NCBI GenBank assembly: GCA_003858485.1
Contig: RQYD01000011.1
Location: 62,001 to 126,000, forward strand
Length of the DNA: 64,000 nucleotides
Source of the DNA: Clostridiales bacterium COT073_COT-073
GTDB lineage: Bacteria > Bacillota > Clostridia > Lachnospirales > Vallitaleaceae
Direction of reading: 5' to 3'
The position numbers and the translations under genes are program-made. Under the pieces are notes generated by a model. That model was not told the origin of the DNA. It saw only the letters and a list, made by a program, of their open reading frames with translations, and searched no databases. The stretch's first letter is position 1; each line of letters begins with the position of its first letter. Shown here piece by piece: positions 54,728-62,668 of this stretch.

Positions 54728-55414
54728 TTATTCAACTGCCAAATGCAAATTTTCCAAACTAAAAATTCGGAATTGATTTTTATGAAAATCAATCAGTCCC
54801 TCTGCCTTCATTTTTGACAGTTCTCTGGACATAGAGGTTCTGGCAACCGATAAAAAATCAGCCAATTCATTGCGGTTTAAAGGAATTTCAAAGTAATCTC
54901 CCACTTGTTTACCCTGTCTTTTTGCTTGCTCCAATAGATATTTAGCCAAGCGACCACGCATTTTTTTTAAGGATAAATACTCTAATTTTTTATTTAAATT
55001 AAGGGCTTTATCTGAAAGCACGCGCAGGAAATTCCGCAGTAATTTCTCATAGCAATCCGGAAATTCCGCTTGCCCCCGAAACATTCGGCTTAAATCCATA
55101 AAATATATTTGTGAATCTTCAGCTGCCCAAACAGTCGCCGGCCATTTTTGAACACTGGAATAAACCAACATTTCACCAAAGGTTTTGCCTGAAAACAGTT
55201 TTGCTAAAATTTGACTTTCGCCATGGGCATTTTCTTTTAAAACCACAACTTCTCCGGTTGCCACAATACCAAAGGCTGAGCAATTTTCCCCTTCTCTGGC
55301 AATGCATTCCCCTTTTTGATATTTTTTGAGGGTACAGGCATTAATAATCTTGCTCACTTCTGTTGCCTCAATTTCATCAAACAGCGGCATAGCCATAAGT
55401 ATTTCTGTCTTCAA
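54728..55414 (-). CDS. Crp/Fnr-family transcriptional regulator
   Basis: A 228-residue regulator: N-terminal cyclic-nucleotide-binding-like beta roll (residues ~5-120, KKYQKGECIAREGENCSAFGIVATGEV, GKTFGEML) and C-terminal winged helix (LNRNELADFLSVARTSMSRELSKMKAEGLIDF). There is no N-terminal Fnr cysteine cluster. The track start is TTG at 55414, three bases after the gerW stop; an ATG at 55396 is possible. Likely regulator of the ATPase/GTPase cluster downstream. Confidence 0.9.
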   Translation of the reverse strand: MKTEILMAMPLFDEIEATEVSKIINACTLKKYQKGECIAREGENCSAFGIVATGEVVVLKENAHGESQILAKLFSGKTFGEMLVYSSVQKWPATVWAAEDSQIYFMDLSRMFRGQAEFPDCYEKLLRNFLRVLSDKALNLNKKLEYLSLKKMRGRLAKYLLEQAKRQGKQVGDYFEIPLNRNELADFLSVARTSMSRELSKMKAEGLIDFHKNQFRIFSLENLHLAVE

Positions 55415-55416
55415 TC

Positions 55417-55737
55417 TTATTCTGATCCCTTTTTGGCCATCGGTACAAAACGATCCATCATATCCGGCACCAAATCAAGAACCTTACTGATATTATCCTT
55501 ACTATTGACATTAACCAGTCTGGTATGTCCATCTTTAATAACTAAAATTGCCTTTGGACTGATCTTGGCACCCATCCCGCCACCGGAATTATTTACTCCG
55601 GAACCAAAAGCCACATCCATTAAGGGAATAATGGTAGTATCTTTGACCACAATTGGTTCTCCAACTACCGTTTTGCTATCCAAAAATTGTCCCATACCTG
55701 AAATTAAGGTTGCTGCGTTATTCTTGAAATCTGACAT
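55417..55737 (-). CDS. ytfJ: GerW/YtfJ-family sporulation protein
   Basis: A 106-residue protein with the YtfJ pattern (AFGSGVNNSGGGMGAKISPKAI, glycine-rich, followed by VNVNSKDNISKVLDLVPDMMDRF). In Bacillus the family is involved in spore germination, so it supports a spore-forming ancestry. The DUF2953-type gene 31 bp upstream corresponds to ytfI, the usual neighbour. AGGAGG precedes the ATG. Confidence 0.9.
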   Translation of the reverse strand: MSDFKNNAATLISGMGQFLDSKTVVGEPIVVKDTTIIPLMDVAFGSGVNNSGGGMGAKISPKAILVIKDGHTRLVNVNSKDNISKVLDLVPDMMDRFVPMAKKGSE

Positions 55738-55768
55738 AAAATCCTCCTGTATTTAGCAATTTCGTTGA

Positions 55769-56950
55769 CTATGCCTCTGCCGGAGCAGGCATATCCCTGT
55801 CTCTATCATCATTACCCACATCTTCAGATGTGTCGGCAAATTTCTTCTTTAACTGAAAAGCCAGTCGAATCAACCGGAAAATTCTCCGATCCAATAAAAT
55901 TCTAACTATATAATATAATAATACGATTATAATGATCCGGCCTTTGATCTGAACCTGACCATTGATAATAAATTTTTCAAAATCAGGCTTTATCACCATT
56001 TTACCATGTTTTTCCGGATAAAACAAATAAAAAATCGCCAGAATATATCCGGTATGCGAAGGGTCGCTTAGTCCAAAATCAATCCAGCCATCAGCCCTCC
56101 TTGGTAAAATTGAGCGAATCATTCGAAAAACCCAGCTCCAGATATGCTTGATCACTCCGCGATTTTGCCGAAAATAATTTCTGATCTCATTAAATATCAT
56201 CCAGCCAAAATCAATCTTTTCACGCCAGCTTTTTTGATGTTTTATTGTTTCAGATAAATCCTCATCATCAATTTCCGTTTCAAACTCATCCCAAATATCG
56301 CCTGCTTTCGCCTCATGACTATCCAACCAGTCACCAACTGTTTGTATCCGCTCTTTATCCAGCTTTTGCACAACCGTTTCTGGTGCGGCCTCCGGCTGTA
56401 ACTCCTGTCGGAAAACTTCGGTTGCTGAGTCATTTTCTGTTTCTACTACCTCAAATAAATCCGGCCTGACATCAGTTCTAAAACTTTTGTCATCTGCCGC
56501 TGTTTCCACAAAGGTAGGAGGCTTTCCTTGATCACTGGCAACTTTTTCTTCTCTCTGAGAAGATAAATAGGCAAATAATTTTTGTTTAAATTCTTCTTCT
56601 TCAATGGTTTGCCAATCGGTTTCCCATAAATCTTCAGCCGGATCAGAGATCTTATTTTTTTTAACTTTTTTTTCAATTGGCCTGACTTCCCTTTTTAAAC
56701 AAAAGCCACCCACTTTAATTTCAATTATATTTTCGGTTTCTGTTCGCTGATAGATCAACTGCAAAAATTTAAGCAGCCAGGAAACCCGGCCCCCATATAA
56801 AAACAGATCTTTTCTTTCTAAATCAGCTTGATAGCGAATGGGCACACATATGATCAGCAGCAGCAAAAAGAGCAACAAAAGCAGCAATCCGCCAATCAGG
56901 AAGCCGATTGTCTTTAGTATCCATAATAGAATTGTCCATCCAATTTCCAT
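55769..56950 (-). CDS. DUF2953 (YtfI-like) membrane protein
   Basis: A 393-residue protein. The N-terminus has one strong hydrophobic segment (GFLIGGLLLLLLFLLLLIICVPIRY). An acidic, poorly conserved middle (residues ~110-260) follows, and then a conserved C-terminal part with DFGLSDPSHTGYILAIFYLFYP near residue 290 and a second membrane region (IIIIVLLYYIVRILL). The pattern fits DUF2953/YtfI, which neighbours YtfJ in many Firmicutes. AAGGAG precedes the start. Confidence 0.82.
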   Translation of the reverse strand: MEIGWTILLWILKTIGFLIGGLLLLLLFLLLLIICVPIRYQADLERKDLFLYGGRVSWLLKFLQLIYQRTETENIIEIKVGGFCLKREVRPIEKKVKKNKISDPAEDLWETDWQTIEEEEFKQKLFAYLSSQREEKVASDQGKPPTFVETAADDKSFRTDVRPDLFEVVETENDSATEVFRQELQPEAAPETVVQKLDKERIQTVGDWLDSHEAKAGDIWDEFETEIDDEDLSETIKHQKSWREKIDFGWMIFNEIRNYFRQNRGVIKHIWSWVFRMIRSILPRRADGWIDFGLSDPSHTGYILAIFYLFYPEKHGKMVIKPDFEKFIINGQVQIKGRIIIIVLLYYIVRILLDRRIFRLIRLAFQLKKKFADTSEDVGNDDRDRDMPAPAEA

Positions 56951-56960
56951 TATTTTCTCC

Positions 56961-57971
56961 TTATCTGTTCCAAATCACACCAAGACTAATCACTATTCCC
57001 AGCATATATACTCCGATTGCCACCGGAAAATATATTTGCTTTTCTTTAACTGTTCTGATTAGTAGTAAATTAAAGACCAAACTAATTAGTCCAATCAACA
57101 GCAGTTTTATCCAGAAAGACAGTGCTCCATACATCCATGCCGGTACCAATAATACTAAAAATAAAAGGAGCTGGGGCAAAAGCAATATCAGCGCATCACT
57201 AGCCAGCATATGCCAGCTATAAAACCCGGCCAGCTTTATTCTATCATTTTTATTTCTTTCCGACAATAATTTTAGGCCAAAATATAATAAAAAAATAAAA
57301 TTAATTCCAGCAGCTGTGATTAAAATCCCCAATTCAGCCATTTTACCCTGACCATCCCGTAATTTGCTTTCACGAGCCGGAATTCTTTCTAATTGGTTTG
57401 GCCAAATTTCTGAAATCAGAAAATATCGACCAGTTGTCATATCTTTTTCCAGCTCAGCTACCCTTTGCTGATAACTGCGTTTTCTCTCAGCCAAAGCATG
57501 TTTCCGGTATTTTTGATATAATTCAGTAAGCTGCCGATTGCCCGCCAAATCATAAATTTGTGCAAAAACATCACTGATGATTCGGTCTGCTAAAAAAGGA
57601 GCCAATTGGTTACCATGTAAATAATACAGTTCAAAAATATTTTGGGTTTGTCCACTCAAGATTTTCTCACTGGCACCTTTGGGAATAATAATCAGAGCCT
57701 CTGCCTGATATTGCCTTAACCCGCTCAAGCCTCTTTCTAAATCTGTTTCTTCAATAATAATTCTTTGGCTTTTAATATTTAAAAAAGCTTCAGCCAAGGG
57801 TGATGACTCTTCCATCACCACATAAACCCGGACCGCATTGCTTTGGTTTATCCAAAAAGCAGTCAATAATCCAGTCAGTAAAACTACAAATACCCCAATC
57901 GATAGTTTAGCTGCCAGTCCCCGATATACAATCCTTTGTTTGACTTGCCAGAGCAGAATAATCTTAAGCAT
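56961..57971 (-). CDS. ABC-2-type membrane permease (second of two)
   Basis: A 336-residue membrane protein. One N-terminal helix (LSIGVFVVLLTGLLTAFWI) is followed by an external domain of about 170 residues and five C-terminal helices (INFIFLLYFGLKLL ... FPVAIGVYMLGIVISLGVIWN), as in ABC-2 membrane/DUF3533-like subunits. Its start overlaps the end of the previous permease gene by eight bases. No ATPase gene accompanies the pair within the window. Confidence 0.72.
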   Translation of the reverse strand: MLKIILLWQVKQRIVYRGLAAKLSIGVFVVLLTGLLTAFWINQSNAVRVYVVMEESSPLAEAFLNIKSQRIIIEETDLERGLSGLRQYQAEALIIIPKGASEKILSGQTQNIFELYYLHGNQLAPFLADRIISDVFAQIYDLAGNRQLTELYQKYRKHALAERKRSYQQRVAELEKDMTTGRYFLISEIWPNQLERIPARESKLRDGQGKMAELGILITAAGINFIFLLYFGLKLLSERNKNDRIKLAGFYSWHMLASDALILLLPQLLLFLVLLVPAWMYGALSFWIKLLLIGLISLVFNLLLIRTVKEKQIYFPVAIGVYMLGIVISLGVIWNR

Positions 57972-59118
57972 ATCGCCTTCTCCTTATTAAAAGCCAATTT
58001 CCCAATACAAGTGGCAAAGCCGAAACTAACCATATGATCATTACCGAAAGATTGAGTCCAGTAACTGCCTGCTTTGTTAAAAATAAAAAAAGTTGATAAA
58101 AAGGAGTCAAATGAACTACCTCTATCCAAGCGGAAGGCAAAAATGAAATTGGCAAAAATACTCCCCCAAAAAGAGCAAAAACAAACAAAATCGCCACTCC
58201 AATAGTCGAATAATCAATTTCACTCTGAAAAAAAACAGTCAATATTCGTAAAATTAAATTGATGACCAGTAAAACTAAGGCCAAGCCGGGAAAATAACCA
58301 TAATCAAAAGATAGCCCCATAATATTGGCAATTCCCAATAGAACAAGCACATAAATGCAAACCAAAAGTATCGTTAAAAACAAATTAGCAATCAAATACT
58401 GCCAGCTGGTGATCCGGCTTAAAAAAATTCGCCGGTAGCGCCGGCGCCTTTCAATTTCTGCGCTACTCCAATAAATACTAAGAAACAATCCGCCAAATAA
58501 TGAAAAACTAAAGTAAAAATAGCTTTTGGTTAAAGCTGCCGGTAAAGCCTCCAGATTTTTAACATCAAAAAACTGTTGGCGATTAAAAGCCATTGCCAAA
58601 AAATCCAGGGAAATTTGCACATTGGCATTAATCCACTGCTCAGAAGGTAACTGCAAATAATCCAGCTCCTCATTATATGCAGAAATCACCGATTCCGATG
58701 CCATCATAATGCTTTCATATGCCTGAAAGCTCTCAATCAGGAGGGCCTGATATATCGGATTCTTAGTCAGAATATAAATCCGGGCCGGGAATGACTGAAA
58801 ATGCTGCCATTTTTCAGCAAAGCCAGCCGGAAAAATGACCAAAGCATCCCCGGATGGATTTTCCGGAATGTTTTTAACTTCCCTGATCTCTGCAATTCCT
58901 TTCAGAGCACTGATAAAATTATCAATTGCCAGGCGCGAAGCATAGGATGTATCCTCATTATAGTAATTAATATAAAATAACTTGGGCGGCTGGTGTACAG
59001 CCATCAAGACAGCTCCGCTAAAAATTAAAACAAAGAAAAGGAATTGCCATTTCATCCGCCAAAATGATTTGCCATGAAGAATCATATCCAGTTTCATGAG
59101 CAAGATCACATTTTGCAT
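57964..59118 (-). CDS. ABC-2-type membrane permease (first of two)
   Basis: A 384-residue membrane protein with the same layout as its partner: N-terminal helix (FLFFVLIFSGAVLMAV), an external domain of about 180 residues, and six C-terminal helices with the ABC-2 segment IGVAILFVFALFGGVFLPISFLPSAWIEVVHLTPFYQLF. The pair probably forms one heterodimeric channel. AAAGGA lies upstream of the ATG. The 121-bp upstream gap shows no terminator. Confidence 0.78.
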   Translation of the reverse strand: MQNVILLMKLDMILHGKSFWRMKWQFLFFVLIFSGAVLMAVHQPPKLFYINYYNEDTSYASRLAIDNFISALKGIAEIREVKNIPENPSGDALVIFPAGFAEKWQHFQSFPARIYILTKNPIYQALLIESFQAYESIMMASESVISAYNEELDYLQLPSEQWINANVQISLDFLAMAFNRQQFFDVKNLEALPAALTKSYFYFSFSLFGGLFLSIYWSSAEIERRRRYRRIFLSRITSWQYLIANLFLTILLVCIYVLVLLGIANIMGLSFDYGYFPGLALVLLVINLILRILTVFFQSEIDYSTIGVAILFVFALFGGVFLPISFLPSAWIEVVHLTPFYQLFLFLTKQAVTGLNLSVMIIWLVSALPLVLGNWLLIRRRRYA

Positions 59119-59239
59119 AGCAATTCCTTTCTGCTTAATTGTTTAATTTTGGTAATTTACTTGAACTCCCAGAGAGTCCTGGCCAGTACTTTACGGCTGC
59201 AAAAGTCAGACTCTGCTATGATAAGCTCAAATGATCAGT

Positions 59240-60919
59240 CTAAAAAAGTCCCATTGATTGAACGATATCACCAATGTTGATTTGCAGCTCTTCCATCATT
59301 TCGTACAGATCTTCTTCATCGGCTTTGGCCAGATCAATGGCATTGTCCTTATCAAATTTTTCAAATTTAACATCTCCACCGGTGGCCAGCAATGCGGAAG
59401 TCATTCGATATTGCAAGCTTTCAAACATGGAGCTGTCAAATCTTTCATTTAAGGCCTCTGCAATTTTCTTTGGATTTAATTCTAATTTAACATCCGAATA
59501 TTTAATTATCTTATCTACTACAAATGTCAGCTTAAACTTGGAACCGGATTTCTTTAAAGCTGAAAATACTTTTTTACTTTCCGTGTTCAGAGATGGACTA
59601 ATATTCTCAATTGCCTCTTCCATTCCATCCAGAATAATTTCTTTGATATAGGTCAGCTCGCTGATAATATCTTCATCCCATTCATCTTTTAATTCAGGAC
59701 TTCTGCCGGATGACTGAATCAAAACCAGATAATTATATAAAAACACATCTTTATTCTTTTCAACGGTGGCAATGATTCGATCCAGATATTCTTCGACAAA
59801 TGGCTTAAAGTTTTCATCTTCCAACAATTCAAGTAGTATTTCAAAATAAAATTCAGAAAAATCACCTAAATTATCGGAAAATGTATAGACCTGGCCTTTA
59901 AATTCCTTCTCCTGGCCATCAATCTTAATGGTTTGGCTGCCTTTTTCGGCCGTGATATGCTCATTCATATAATCTAAGATCCGGCTCAGGTATTTTTTCT
60001 TTTTTTCCAAAGTCTTAAAAGATTTTAAGGTGGTTGGGTTAAAAGCTGGTTTTAAATATTTCATGGCTGCTTCAGCTTTAGCTAAACTGAAGTTATCCAT
60101 AACTGTATCAACCGTATCGGCATCAGGAACATTATTTTCCTCAAGCATTTCTGATAAACTATCTTTGGAAAAATAAATCGAACTGCTCAGCAGCTTAGGA
60201 ATAGAAATAATCAGCTCCTCATTCATCTGTTGATAAAATAGATCCAGCATCTCAACATCTTTCATCTCAAGTCTGACATCCATTTCAACTTTTGAATTGG
60301 GCACATCAGCTTTACTATGAACTTTTAATTTAGCATCTTTCAACAGTTCTGATATCATGTCCATGCCATATCCATCTGGCATTACCAGTTCATCAATGGC
60401 AATCTCCTGATAAGCTTCGACCTGAGTTAACTGTGAGCCTTGCATCATTGCTTCCAATAATTTTTCAGCATTGCTCTTGCCCTTAAATACACCCATGCCA
60501 TACATGGTACCAAGACCAATAACCAAAAGCAAAACTACTGCTAAGCCGATCCATAAGCCAATTCGGCTTTTCTTTTGCGGCGGCAGCTGCCCACCTGGCA
60601 TTGACTGGGCATACCGCTGATCCATACCGTAGTTTTGATAGGATGCTTCTGTCGGTACTCCAGCTTGATAACCCGGCATTGGCTCTCCCTGATAAGGCGG
60701 CTGCACTTGAGTCTGTTGATACTGAGGCATTCCGGTATTTTGTCCAGCCGGATTTGACTGCCACTGCTGCCCCGCTTGATTTCCCATTGGCTGCTGCCAT
60801 TGATTTGCCTGGGGCTGATTGACTGCCGGCTGGCCAGCACCATAATTTGGATTAGGCTGAACTCCAGCTTGCGGCTGGATATTTGATTGGTTCCAATTTT
60901 GATTATTTTGATCTGTCAT
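59240..60919 (-). CDS. Membrane-anchored protein with Pro/Gln-rich cytoplasmic head
   Basis: A 559-residue protein of no family I can name. Residues 1-~115 are low complexity (N, Q, P, G, Y; QANQWQQPMGNQAGQQWQ). One transmembrane helix lies at ~122-142 (IGLWIGLAVVLLLVIGLGTMYGM). The remaining ~415 residues are acidic and predicted external, with lipoprotein-like DUF-type sequence (ISKVEMDVRLEMKDVEMLDLFY-like strands) and no enzymatic motif. Its site upstream of the two ABC-2 genes suggests a functional link. AGGAG precedes the start. Confidence 0.7.
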   Translation of the reverse strand: MTDQNNQNWNQSNIQPQAGVQPNPNYGAGQPAVNQPQANQWQQPMGNQAGQQWQSNPAGQNTGMPQYQQTQVQPPYQGEPMPGYQAGVPTEASYQNYGMDQRYAQSMPGGQLPPQKKSRIGLWIGLAVVLLLVIGLGTMYGMGVFKGKSNAEKLLEAMMQGSQLTQVEAYQEIAIDELVMPDGYGMDMISELLKDAKLKVHSKADVPNSKVEMDVRLEMKDVEMLDLFYQQMNEELIISIPKLLSSSIYFSKDSLSEMLEENNVPDADTVDTVMDNFSLAKAEAAMKYLKPAFNPTTLKSFKTLEKKKKYLSRILDYMNEHITAEKGSQTIKIDGQEKEFKGQVYTFSDNLGDFSEFYFEILLELLEDENFKPFVEEYLDRIIATVEKNKDVFLYNYLVLIQSSGRSPELKDEWDEDIISELTYIKEIILDGMEEAIENISPSLNTESKKVFSALKKSGSKFKLTFVVDKIIKYSDVKLELNPKKIAEALNERFDSSMFESLQYRMTSALLATGGDVKFEKFDKDNAIDLAKADEEDLYEMMEELQINIGDIVQSMGLF

Positions 60920-61159
60920 AAAAAACTCCTATTTGTCATTCACAATCATCAAAAACGACCACATCTTTCAAAGGACTGCTTGTCATTTCTTTGAACAGGT
61001 CAATATTTTTGATTATATTAATTCTTTAACCAACCCAAGGCCTGATTCGGCAAATTTCCATATGTTTTGCCTGGGTCTGGTCTAATACAAAACGCCCCTG
61101 TTAACTCAATTTCCTGGTCAACAAGAGCGCTTCCTCTTACATAAATGAGTTACTGATTA

Positions 61160-62458
61160 TTAATTCTTAAAATCTTTTAAATCAATATTATCAAAAGCTG
61201 ATTGCAGGGAAGTCATGGCTTCTGTATTGGTAGCTGTGGCTACAGTTTCACTTTCCCGTTTTTGCGGAGCATGGCTTTTTCTTGGTTCACGTGGCTGCTT
61301 AGGAGCAGCATCTGCGCTTTTCATGGTCAGGCGAATCCTTTTTTCATCCTTATTTACTTCCAAAACCCGAACATTGATCTCATCTCCAACCTTTAAGACC
61401 TCATCCGGCGATTTGATATGTTTATCTGAAATCTGTGATAAATGGATCAAACCTTCAACACCGCTTGGCAGAGCAACAAATGCACCAAAATCTTTGATCC
61501 GCATAACTTTGCCTTCATAGCTTTCACCAACAGTATAGTCTTTATCAACATTATTCCATGGATCTTTGGCTTTATCTTTCATGCCTAAGCGAATTTTTTT
61601 CTTAGCCCGGTCAACTTCCAATACATAAACGGTTACTTCCTGACCTTCGCTGACTACATCTTCTGCTTTAGTCACATGTTCCCAACTCAAATCCTCGGTT
61701 CTGACCAAACCATCCACTGGTCCGATATTTACAAACACACCAAAATCCATGATCTTTTTAACAACGCCAGTAAAAGTATCACCATGTTTGACTGTTTCAA
61801 ACATTTGCTCTCTTTGTTCCTGAAGCTGTTCTCTTTCTAATTCTTTTCTGGAAAATACCACCCGATTGGTATTACGATCGAGCTCTAATACCAGTACCGG
61901 AAATACCTGATCAACTAAGTCATTCAAGTCTTCAATATAAAAGGCAGATGACAAAGAGGCCGGCATAAAACCTCTGATTCCCATAAATTCACATAAGACT
62001 CCGCCTTTAATCGCTTGTACAACTTTTACTTGTAATGGCTCTTTTGCGTCAAATGCTTTTTCAATTAATTGCCAGCCTTCTACTGCTGAGGCTCTGCTAA
62101 TGGATAACTCAACATTTCCTGAACCGTCATCGGTGCGTAAAATTTCTGCTTTCACTTTGTCGCCAACCTGATATTTTTCATTTGGCTTTTGCTCCGGCTC
62201 TAAGGGCATTTCACTTGCAGGAATAATTCCATCAGAAATATATCCAAAATTAACCAGAACTTCTTTGTCATTAACTCCGATAATTTCGCCTTCTACCAAA
62301 TCACCGTTTTTAATTTTCTTTAAAGACGCTGCAATTTCGGCTTCATAATCAGCCATAGTTTCAGCAGGCTCTGCTGCTTCAACCACCTCTGTCACTTCCG
62401 CCTCAACTTCTGCAACATTTTCCGTTGTTTCCTGCATTGTGTTTTTCATCTCATCCAT
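61160..62458 (-). CDS. rpsA: S1 RNA-binding-domain protein (ribosomal protein S1-like)
   Basis: A 432-residue protein with an acidic N-terminus (~55 residues) and four S1 repeats: ~53-125 (GDLVEGEIIGVNDKEVLVNFG), ~140-205, ~225-300 (GDTFTGVVKKIMDFGVFVNIG) and ~310-385 (GESYEGKVMRIKDFGAFVAL), then a lysine/proline-rich tail. This is the four-domain S1 homologue of Firmicutes, which binds mRNA and may join ribosomes. GAGG precedes the ATG at 62458. The 240-bp gap downstream contains no clear terminator. Confidence 0.88.
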   Translation of the reverse strand: MDEMKNTMQETTENVAEVEAEVTEVVEAAEPAETMADYEAEIAASLKKIKNGDLVEGEIIGVNDKEVLVNFGYISDGIIPASEMPLEPEQKPNEKYQVGDKVKAEILRTDDGSGNVELSISRASAVEGWQLIEKAFDAKEPLQVKVVQAIKGGVLCEFMGIRGFMPASLSSAFYIEDLNDLVDQVFPVLVLELDRNTNRVVFSRKELEREQLQEQREQMFETVKHGDTFTGVVKKIMDFGVFVNIGPVDGLVRTEDLSWEHVTKAEDVVSEGQEVTVYVLEVDRAKKKIRLGMKDKAKDPWNNVDKDYTVGESYEGKVMRIKDFGAFVALPSGVEGLIHLSQISDKHIKSPDEVLKVGDEINVRVLEVNKDEKRIRLTMKSADAAPKQPREPRKSHAPQKRESETVATATNTEAMTSLQSAFDNIDLKDFKN

Positions 62459-62668
62459 ACTAAACCTCACTTTTTAACTCGTTAACATCTACGCATTGTG
62501 AACCGTAATATTTCAATCAGTGGAAAAATCCTCCTTCTATGAAGTATACAATCCCCCAATCATTATTCTATCACACTTTGCTAAAATTGAAAAGAGAATT
62601 TTCTAATTTTCTTAAGTAATGGCCGAAATTTACACAAAATTCCTTTTCCTTTCTCTGCCATTTCAGCT

